A stretch of DNA of 7,186 bases from NCBI GenBank assembly GCA_900313155.1, contig OMQE01000172.1, positions 1 to 7,186 on the forward strand. Direction: 5' to 3'. The position numbers were made by a program, and so were the translations under genes. The notes below the pieces were generated by a model. It ran no database searches. It saw nothing but the letters and a program-made list of their open reading frames with translations, and was not told the DNA's origin. The DNA comes from an uncultured Rhodospirillaceae bacterium (GTDB lineage: Bacteria > Pseudomonadota > Alphaproteobacteria > RF32 > CAG-239). Shown here piece by piece: positions 1 to 5,118 of this stretch (position 1 is its first letter; the number at the start of each line of letters is the position of its first letter).

Positions 1-1130
1 ATTTGCGGAATTTGGATTCGGACACACGTTCAATGGCGCCAAATTCCAATTCGATTATGTTTAAGCAAAATGCCGAGCAATATCGCCAACTGACACCGGC
101 GGAAAAGGCGGAAATTGAACGCCAGAGAGAAGCGGCTCGCAAGCAAGCGGAAGAATATCGTCGCCAACAGGAAGAATATATGCGTCGTCAGGCGCAACTA
201 GAAGCGCAACGTCGCGCTGAAGAAGAAGCAGAACGCCAACGTCAGGAAGCTTTGAAACCGATTACGCTTTACGGCGGCAAGCTCAAAATTTATGCCCTTG
301 TTAACGGCGAAGTGATTACCAGTACTGAAATGCAAAGCCGAATCAATGCCTTTATTGTGGCAACGGGGATTCCTTATAATGCAAAAACAAAAAATATGAT
401 TACAAACAAGGTGTTACAAGCGGCTATTGATGAAAAACTTAAAATTCAGGAAGCCAAGAAAAACGGTATTCAGGTTTCGCAAAAAGAAATTGCGACTGCA
501 GTGGCGCGTTTTGAAAAAGCGAATAATATTCCACAAGGCGAGCTACGCAATTTGTTGGCAGAAGCCAATGTTAGTCTGAAGGTTTGGTCAACCCAAATAG
601 AGGCAGACTTGGCATGGCAAAAACTGATGCGCAAAAAAGCGCTGACGTATGCTCATGTGAGCGAAAGTGAAATTACACAGGCTATTGATGATGTGCGTAA
701 AGATATGACCATCAAAAAATATATGCTTTCGGAAATTGTGATTAACAAAAAAGATGCCAAAGATATTTATCAGTTGGCTGAAGTGTTGCAACAAGACCCA
801 CGTTTTTCGCTTTATGCAATGCAGTTTTCGCAAAGTCCGAGCGCAGCAAACGGCGGCAGTTTGGGCTGGGTAGCCAAAGGGCGCTTGCCGGCAGCATTGG
901 AAAATGTGTTCTCCAAGCTCAAAGAAGGACAGGTGTCTAAACCGGTGGCTTATGGTAACGACTATTATATTTTCAAACTGGAGAAGATATTCCATCCGGA
1001 TACCGATAAGAATGCGGCATTGTCTCGTGACGGGGTGCGTCAGTTTTTGCAAAATAAAAAGTTGGAAGACTATTCAATTAAGGCCATCAAAGATTTACGC
1101 AATCGGGCATTGATAGAGAAAAAACTGTAA
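1..1130 (+). CDS. surA: SurA-like periplasmic chaperone / peptidyl-prolyl isomerase, 5' partial
   Basis: SurA-family proteins are periplasmic chaperones that escort outer-membrane proteins to the BAM complex, and their parvulin domains can isomerise prolyl bonds. The frame is open from the left edge. Residue numbers here count from the TTG at base 3. Residues 32-84 are a Glu/Arg/Gln/Ala-rich probable coiled coil. Residues 93-210 resemble the SurA N-terminal chaperone domain (a YALVNGEVIT start, then helices). Residues 236-329 form one parvulin domain, with QFSQSPSAANGGSLGWV and EGQVSKPV as landmarks. E. coli SurA has two parvulin domains. A C-terminal helix (about 341-370) follows, as in SurA. 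No signal peptide or Shine-Dalgarno is seen before the TTG or before the ATGs at 33 and 57, so the true start and the expected Sec signal lie upstream of the window. The stop codon overlaps the rsmA start by one base, implying one transcript and coupled translation. The family call is good; the extra coiled coil is unusual. Confidence 0.85.
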   Translation, partial: LRNLDSDTRSMAPNSNSIMFKQNAEQYRQLTPAEKAEIERQREAARKQAEEYRRQQEEYMRRQAQLEAQRRAEEEAERQRQEALKPITLYGGKLKIYALVNGEVITSTEMQSRINAFIVATGIPYNAKTKNMITNKVLQAAIDEKLKIQEAKKNGIQVSQKEIATAVARFEKANNIPQGELRNLLAEANVSLKVWSTQIEADLAWQKLMRKKALTYAHVSESEITQAIDDVRKDMTIKKYMLSEIVINKKDAKDIYQLAEVLQQDPRFSLYAMQFSQSPSAANGGSLGWVAKGRLPAALENVFSKLKEGQVSKPVAYGNDYYIFKLEKIFHPDTDKNAALSRDGVRQFLQNKKLEDYSIKAIKDLRNRALIEKKL

Positions 1131-1963
1131 TGAACGAACTGCCAAGCTTAAAACAAACAGTTGAAAATTATGGCCTGCTGGCAAAAAAATCGCTGGGGCA
1201 GAATTTTTTGCTGGATATGAATATTACCGGTAAAATTATTCGCTCGTCATTAGCGGCACAAGGCAAAGAAACTTGGCATGGCGAAACGGTTTTTGAGGTT
1301 GGACCGGGGCCGGGCGGGCTGACACGGGCTATTCTATCGGCTGAACCGGACTATTTGACCGTAATAGAAATGGATTCACGCTGTATTCAGATTATGCAGG
1401 ATATTCAAGCCGTGATCGGTATTGATAAGATGCATATTGTTGAAGGTGATGCGTTGAAATTTGACTGGTGTGTAAAAAGGGAACAACCGCAGAATATTGT
1501 GAGTAATTTACCATATAATATTTCAGTTCCTTTGCTGTTGGGCTGGCTCAAGAATATGCAAAATTTCAGCAGTTTGACACTGATGTTTCAAAAAGAAGTG
1601 GCAGAACGGATTATGGCTGAGCCGAACAACAAAAACTATGGAAGACTATCGGTTTTGGCGCAGTTGGTGTGCCGTATTAAACCGCTTCTGACCTTAAATC
1701 CGAATTGTTTTGTGCCGGCGCCGAAAATTTGGTCGATGGTGCTATTGTTTTTGCCGCAAGAACGGAAAATATCGGCCGAAATTTTTGAAAAAATCGAGCA
1801 TTTGACAGAGTTGGCATTTGGGCAACGGCGTAAGATGATTCGCCAAAGTTTGAAAAATGTGCCGAATTTGGAAAATTTGTGTGCCGAAGTTGGAATTGAA
1901 CCGACCATGCGAGCGGAAAACATTACGCCGGCACAGTATTTACGATTGGCAGAGCTGATTTAA
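1130..1963 (+). CDS. rsmA: 16S rRNA (adenine(1518)-N(6)/adenine(1519)-N(6))-dimethyltransferase RsmA (KsgA)
   Basis: RsmA uses S-adenosylmethionine to dimethylate two adjacent adenosines in the 3'-terminal hairpin of 16S rRNA, a late checkpoint of 30S assembly in the cytoplasm. The 277-aa length is normal for the family. Visible motifs in order: N-terminal KKSLGQNFLLD (19-29); SAM-binding motif I EVGPGPGGLT (56-65); the acidic strand end IEMD (79-82); EGDAL (105-109); catalytic motif IV NLPYNIS (126-132); the FQKEVAERI helix (153-161); FVPAPKIWS (194-202), a variant of the usual FxPxPKVxS; and the C-terminal FGQRRKMIRQSL (230-241), which belongs to the RNA-contacting helical domain. The ATG shares its A with the TAA of surA. 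There is no strong Shine-Dalgarno (only AGAGAAAA upstream), so translational coupling to surA is likely. The surA-rsmA order is a known proteobacterial arrangement, but the often intervening pdxA is missing. No intact intrinsic terminator is evident just downstream. Confidence 0.96.
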   Translation: MNELPSLKQTVENYGLLAKKSLGQNFLLDMNITGKIIRSSLAAQGKETWHGETVFEVGPGPGGLTRAILSAEPDYLTVIEMDSRCIQIMQDIQAVIGIDKMHIVEGDALKFDWCVKREQPQNIVSNLPYNISVPLLLGWLKNMQNFSSLTLMFQKEVAERIMAEPNNKNYGRLSVLAQLVCRIKPLLTLNPNCFVPAPKIWSMVLLFLPQERKISAEIFEKIEHLTELAFGQRRKMIRQSLKNVPNLENLCAEVGIEPTMRAENITPAQYLRLAELI

Positions 1964-2090
1964 ATTTGCGGTTTTGATGAACTTAATAAAAACTACGCTT
2001 TGTTGCGCTGACGCCTTATATGGTGGAAATTGTTACATCTGCATAGAGCATTCACAATAACTTTTTAGCAACCTCAAAACCTGTTTTTTA

Positions 2091-2119
2091 TTGACATTTA
2101 AGTATAAAACAGATAGGGT
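2091..2119 (+). promoter_or_regulatory. possible sigma-70 promoter for the 201-aa ORF
   Basis: A perfect -35 hexamer TTGACA (2091-2096) is followed after exactly 17 bp by TAGGGT (2114-2119), a weak -10 that keeps the important first T, A and last T. It would start transcription near 2126 and give a leader of about 48 nt. An alternative -10-like TATAAA at 2150-2155 has no good -35. The remainder of the 1964-2173 spacer shows no gene, RNA or clear hairpin. Confidence 0.35.
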
Positions 2120-2173
2120 TCAAACCATAAAACTATCATTAAGATTTATTATAAAACTCAAAATATCTAGCTT

Positions 2174-2779
2174 ATGAAACAACTTTTGCACCAATTGGCA
2201 GTGTGCCCGCATTTGCAAAGAAATTTGCAACCGCGACAGTTTGCGGATTTTTGCCGGCAACTGAAAGAAAGTGATGAAGTTCTTGAGGCGCAAGATGCTT
2301 CCGAACTTCTGGATTTGTTCTGTTTATTCTACTGGCGGTTAGAAAGCTTACAGAAATCTTGCTTTGAAGATGTGAACAGCGTTTGGCTCAATGCGTCCCG
2401 ACCGGCGTGGATAAAAATTATTCCGCGGCTGATGCAAGAGAGCAGAGTTTGCAATGACTTTGTTTTTCTGGCGAAAATTCTGATAAAAGAATTGTCGGCG
2501 GAAGAATGCAAGAAATTAGGTAAGATGTATCTTCCTGCTTGGACAGAAGACAGTGATTATACCTCTATTACTAAGGAGGAGTATGCCTATCGTCAAGCCA
2601 ACGGCTTAAAATGCTGGATATATGAGTATCCGCCAATGCCGAACGGCAAAGTAACGATTGATTATCGGCGCCCATGTTGTATTCATGATTTGAAGTGCTT
2701 TTATGTTATGCTTGAAGTGCTCCTAACGAGTGGGCAAGAAGTTTTGTGGTTTATGGGAGGATATTCCGACTCAGACTAA
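2174..2779 (+). CDS. hypothetical protein, cysteine-rich, 201 aa
   Basis: I do not recognise this protein. It starts at ATG 2174 with no convincing Shine-Dalgarno in the AT-rich sequence before it. There is no signal peptide or obvious membrane segment, so a cytosolic location is inferred. Roughly residues 1-120 look mostly helical (LLDLFCLFYWRLESL at 45-59, IKIIPRLMQE at 80-89, FVFLAKILIKELSAEECKKL at 96-115). Residues 120-201 are richer in Tyr, Trp and Pro and look more beta or irregular. It has ten cysteines (11, 27, 50, 63, 93, 112, 147, 168, 169, 175), many for an intracellular protein of this size. C168-C169-x-H171-x3-C175 could in principle bind a metal but matches no motif I can name. 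Codon use resembles the flanking genes, supporting a real resident gene. It stands alone between a possible promoter and a clear terminator. A real gene is likely; function is unknown. Confidence 0.7.
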   Translation: MKQLLHQLAVCPHLQRNLQPRQFADFCRQLKESDEVLEAQDASELLDLFCLFYWRLESLQKSCFEDVNSVWLNASRPAWIKIIPRLMQESRVCNDFVFLAKILIKELSAEECKKLGKMYLPAWTEDSDYTSITKEEYAYRQANGLKCWIYEYPPMPNGKVTIDYRRPCCIHDLKCFYVMLEVLLTSGQEVLWFMGGYSDSD

Positions 2780-2781
2780 AC

Positions 2782-2813
2782 AAAAAACGAGGTTTTAAAG
2801 CCTCGTTTTTTTT
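2782..2813. terminator. bidirectional intrinsic terminator between convergent genes
   Basis: AAAAAACGAGG (2782-2792) pairs with CCTCGTTTTTT (2801-2811) around the loop TTTTAAAG. The core is a five-base-pair CGAGG/CCTCG stem. On the + strand it is followed by eight Ts (2806-2813), and on the - strand by a T run from the A tract 2782-2787. It begins three bases after the + strand stop at 2779 and ends four bases beyond the - strand stop at 2817, so one hairpin can end both convergent transcripts. Confidence 0.88.
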
Positions 2814-2816
2814 GCG

Positions 2817-4205
2817 TTATCCGACAAATGCCATAATCAGCAAAATGATAAGGCCAATCGGTGCAATATAGCGCAAGGTAACCAAAAAGTAGCGAGTAAA
2901 AGCGCTTGACACATGGGCACTGCGACGGATGTTATGAATAATCGGTTTCATTGCCTTATAGCCGACAAACAGAGCCATGGTCAGCGAAACGATTGTCGCC
3001 GTATAAGTTGAAACCAGCCAATCGGCTAAGGAGAACAAATCGCGTCCCAAAATTTTGATATTCCAAGCGCCGGAAAAAGATGCCGCGACCATCGTGAAGC
3101 AAAAAACAGCAATAATCATCACCACAATTGCGGCACTGTATCGTTGTAATTTGAATTTATCTATCAGCAAATTCGTCAGCACTTCAAAAATAGATATTGT
3201 TGAAGTGACTGTTGCCAACATCAGCAATAAATAAAATGTCAACGCCCAGAAGTGTCCGCCGGATAAGTTCTGAAAGACGTGCGGCAGACTGATAAAAGTC
3301 AATCCCGGACCGGAAGCGACCGAAAGTTCAGCCGAAAAAATTGCCGGAATAATAATTACCGCGCTCAAAATAGCAGCCAGTGTATCAAAAATTTCAATAT
3401 GTCGCACCGCCTTAAACATATTTTCTTTTGGTGAAAAATAGGAACCATAGACCAAAAGCACGCCAAAACCGAGCGAAAGCGAAATAAAAGCTTGCCCCAA
3501 TGCGGCCGTAAAGGTGTCTGCCAAAGCCTTAAAACTAAACCCGTTAGGGGTAAAGCCTAAATATTGCGGTTCTAAAGTCAGCAGAAAGCTGATTCCCCTG
3601 TCGGCGCCGTCCAGAGTGAGTGCACGCAGGCTCAGCATCACAAAAATCATAAAAAGAATTGGCATCAAATACAAACCGGCGCGCTCAATTCCTTTTTTTA
3701 CACCGGCAATCACAATCAATGTGGTGACAAACAAAAAAATCAAACCACAGCTGAGCTGAATAGAAAAACTATGTGTCAGTTGTTCAAATTCGGCTGTTAG
3801 CTGTGTGTGCTCAATTTGCATCAACTTGCCGCTCACCGCTTCCAAGAAGTAATACAATACCCAACCGGCAACCAAAAAATAAAAGGACAGACATAGCGTG
3901 ACGCCCGCAACGGCAAACCATCCGCCGAAGAACGACCAAATTTTCAAATGCGATAAGCCGACTTCTTTGCCGATATGCTCGTAAGCATCAACACAATTGC
4001 TTTTAGAAGCCCGTCCAATGGCAATTTCAGAAACCATCAGCGGATTGCAAATAAAAAATAAAATCAGCAGATAAACCAAAATAAAACTCAAACCGCCGTA
4101 TTGTCCGCATAAGTACGGAAACCGCCAAATATTGCCCAGCCCGATGGCCGAGCCGGCAGCCGTTAAAATAAATCCCCACGAGGAAGAAAACGTTTCTTTT
4201 TTCAT
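2817..4205 (-). CDS. sodium-dependent transporter, neurotransmitter:sodium symporter (NSS/SNF, LeuT-fold) family
   Basis: This inner-membrane secondary transporter should couple Na+ entry to uptake of an amino acid or related solute; the substrate cannot be read from sequence. The 462-aa length and about 11 hydrophobic segments (near 9-31, 38-60, 92-121, 151-169, 175-197, 226-256, 272-294, 318-348, 355-377, 388-414, 437-461) fit bacterial NSS proteins such as MhsT and Tyt1. Diagnostic features: unwound TM1 GSAIGLGNIWRFPY (18-31); TM3 Tyr109, aligning with LeuT Tyr108 that contacts substrate carboxylate; TM6 ALGQAFISLSLGFG (235-248); and TM8 TST (334-336), where T334 and S335 match the LeuT Na2-site pair. 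The segment after TM1 reads QYGGLSF where the family usually has NGGGAF. ATG 4205 is preceded at eight bases by AAGG in TAAGGT, supporting this start over the out-of-frame ATG at 4212. The gene is monocistronic and convergent with the 201-aa ORF. Confidence 0.95.
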   Translation of the reverse strand: MKKETFSSSWGFILTAAGSAIGLGNIWRFPYLCGQYGGLSFILVYLLILFFICNPLMVSEIAIGRASKSNCVDAYEHIGKEVGLSHLKIWSFFGGWFAVAGVTLCLSFYFLVAGWVLYYFLEAVSGKLMQIEHTQLTAEFEQLTHSFSIQLSCGLIFLFVTTLIVIAGVKKGIERAGLYLMPILFMIFVMLSLRALTLDGADRGISFLLTLEPQYLGFTPNGFSFKALADTFTAALGQAFISLSLGFGVLLVYGSYFSPKENMFKAVRHIEIFDTLAAILSAVIIIPAIFSAELSVASGPGLTFISLPHVFQNLSGGHFWALTFYLLLMLATVTSTISIFEVLTNLLIDKFKLQRYSAAIVVMIIAVFCFTMVAASFSGAWNIKILGRDLFSLADWLVSTYTATIVSLTMALFVGYKAMKPIIHNIRRSAHVSSAFTRYFLVTLRYIAPIGLIILLIMAFVG

Positions 4206-4258
4206 ATTTCATACCTTAAACTGTTACAAATGAAAAATCACCTATTTTAATTTTCCTG

Positions 4259-4286
4259 AAAATATTATGTTTGTTCGTGGCTTCAA
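4259..4286 (-). promoter_or_regulatory. weak candidate promoter for the NSS transporter
   Basis: Read on the - strand, TTGAAG (4286-4281) and TATTTT (4264-4259) are separated by 16 bp, each matching four of six sigma-70 consensus bases. It lies about 50 bp upstream of the transporter start in the right orientation. In sequence this AT-rich, such pairs occur by chance. A better -10 (CATAAT, 4269-4264) overlaps it but lacks a properly spaced -35. Confidence 0.22.
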
Positions 4287-4341
4287 GTTGCTAAACAAAC
4301 ACAAGGTCATCAGAAGGTGAATTCTAATTGAGCGGTTTCAA

Positions 4342-4617
4342 ATGTCTATTGTTGACAGCCTTTGGGATATTAGCAATAGTTTCATTAAAAATCAAGTTAA
4401 AGTTAGCTTTTTCAGGCGGAAACTGCCACAATATTTTGTTCCGTTTTTTAATAGAGCCTTTGTCAGTAAAGACGCAAGGTTAGAAATACACGATTTTTTT
4501 AGTTACTGCTTGTTTCCTGTTTTTAATTTGCATATCGACAATTTTATAAAAAAACATCTTGACAAAGTTTGTCTAATTTTGTATAAAAGAACTCAAGAAC
4601 AAAAATTATTAACTTAA
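4342..4617 (+). CDS. doubtful ORF, 91 aa, probably not a gene
   Basis: This ORF does not overlap another gene, so it is listed, but coding evidence is poor. There is no Shine-Dalgarno before ATG 4342. The composition is dominated by phenylalanine (12 of 91) and lysine, as expected from random T- and A-rich DNA. There is no recognisable domain, signal peptide or clean membrane helix. Its last 20 codons contain the strong promoter of the next gene (4559-4587). It could be a remnant of a lost gene. Confidence 0.15.
   Translation: MSIVDSLWDISNSFIKNQVKVSFFRRKLPQYFVPFFNRAFVSKDARLEIHDFFSYCLFPVFNLHIDNFIKKHLDKVCLILYKRTQEQKLLT
4559..4587 (+). promoter_or_regulatory. near-consensus sigma-70 promoter for the 107-aa gene
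   Basis: A perfect TTGACA (4559-4564) and TATAAA (4582-4587, five of six matches) are separated by exactly 17 bp, the best housekeeping promoter in the window. Transcription would start near 4594, giving a leader of about 37 nt before ATG 4631. No activator or operator palindrome is obvious around it, which suggests strong or constitutive expression of a very small transcription unit. Confidence 0.72.
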
Positions 4618-4630
4618 AAATTAAATAATT

Positions 4631-4954
4631 ATGAAAAAAATTCAATTTAATTCAGTGTACGTGAACGACGGTCAAACTGTCGTCACATTGTTCTATGACG
4701 AACAGAAAAATGTAATGTGGTACTCGGTAGATGTGATCAACCAGGGGACTGGTTGCGGTTGGATCAATATAGAGGTTCCTGCTGAGCTGAAGGCCGAAAT
4801 TCTCGACCACGCCGAACGAGTGTGGGGGAGCACACAAGAGCTTTATGTTCTCAAATGCTTCAGGCCGCTGTCGGCCGAACTCTGGGAATTCATCGAGGAC
4901 TGCTGGGATGCAATCAGACGTCAGGAGCCTCGGTTGTTCCCCAAAAAAAATTAA
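4631..4954 (+). CDS. hypothetical protein, Trp-rich, 107 aa, compositionally atypical
   Basis: I do not recognise this protein. It has no signal peptide or membrane segment. The first third looks like beta strands (about 3-11, 15-23, 27-35), followed by a Gly-rich turn (GTGCGW, 39-44) and amphipathic helices (about 50-64 and 80-97), suggesting a small alpha/beta domain. It has five tryptophans (30, 44, 65, 85, 92) and several acidic residues. A near-consensus promoter lies upstream and a strong hairpin terminator begins a few bases after the stop, so it forms its own transcription unit, which supports a real gene. No Shine-Dalgarno is visible; the leader ends in an A/T-only stretch. Codon choice differs from neighbours: Phe is TTC in four of five cases, and GAC, GTC, ATC and CTC are frequent, whereas neighbouring genes favour T- or A-ending codons. 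That hints at horizontal acquisition. Function is unknown. Confidence 0.72.
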   Translation: MKKIQFNSVYVNDGQTVVTLFYDEQKNVMWYSVDVINQGTGCGWINIEVPAELKAEILDHAERVWGSTQELYVLKCFRPLSAELWEFIEDCWDAIRRQEPRLFPKKN

Positions 4955-4958
4955 GCCA

Positions 4959-4994
4959 AAGCCCTTGGATTTTTCCAAGGGCTTCGCTTTTTTT
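4959..4994 (+). terminator. strong intrinsic terminator after the 107-aa gene
   Basis: A perfect 10-bp stem, AAGCCCTTGG (4959-4968) with CCAAGGGCTT (4975-4984), encloses the six-base loop ATTTTT and is followed by CGC and seven Ts (4988-4994). It starts four bases after the stop codon. It also insulates the downstream htpG promoter from upstream transcription. Confidence 0.92.
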
Positions 4995-5058
4995 GTATTT
5001 ATATGCGCCACCAATGCAATTTGAAATTTTCAGATGATAAAAATAAAACGCCACCCCT

Positions 5059-5087
5059 CTTGCGGCGACAAATTTTGCACCCCATAT
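5059..5087 (+). promoter_or_regulatory. RpoH (sigma-32)-type heat-shock promoter of htpG
   Basis: CTTGCG (5059-5064) and CCCCATAT (5080-5087) are separated by 15 bp. This fits the sigma-32 pattern of CTTGAA, 13-17 bp, then CCCCATnT: the -35 core CTTG is intact and the -10 matches fully. Transcription would start near 5094, about 25 nt before ATG 5119. htpG is a classical RpoH-regulon gene, so position and target agree. No CIRCE (HrcA) inverted repeat is present. Confidence 0.8.
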
Positions 5088-5118
5088 ATACCTTATAAAA
5101 AAATAAGGAGAATATAAT

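Larger units (their letters stand above)
4206..4630. other. long AT-rich divergent intergenic region
   Basis: This 425-bp region separates the transporter (reading left) from the 107-aa gene (reading right). It carries the transporter's Shine-Dalgarno and probable promoter at its left end and a near-consensus promoter at its right end (4559-4587). The middle is rich in T and A runs and holds one doubtful ORF. A weak hairpin, CGGA (4417-4420) with TCCG (4440-4443) and inner ACAA/TTGT, is followed by six Ts (4444-4449), so it could be a terminator, but the pairing is poor. No tRNA-like, CRISPR-like or tandem-repeat structure was seen. It may be decayed coding DNA or a regulatory spacer. Confidence 0.5.

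Noticed and set aside
588..1052. A 154-aa ORF on the - strand within surA.
   Set aside because: It is antisense to a well-supported SurA domain region, has a Cys/His/Phe-heavy composition typical of shadow frames, and lacks its own signals.
1964..2090. Search for a terminator or small RNA after rsmA.
   Set aside because: Only a three-base CGC/GCG pairing and scattered T runs were seen; nothing forms a convincing hairpin with a U tract.
4352..4357. A TTGACA hexamer inside the divergent spacer.
   Set aside because: No acceptable -10 lies 15-19 bp downstream, and no gene with a ribosome binding site follows at a suitable distance.
4574..4581. TAATTTTG matches the Bacteroides -7 element TAnnTTTG upstream of the 107-aa gene.
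   Set aside because: No TTTG is found at the required -33 spacing, and a much better sigma-70 promoter (TTGACA, 17 bp, TATAAA) overlaps the site. The surrounding genes look proteobacterial.
4652..5014. A 120-aa ORF on the - strand opposite the 107-aa gene.
   Set aside because: It is almost entirely antisense to the 107-aa gene and runs through its terminator. The + strand frame has the promoter, terminator and correct placement.
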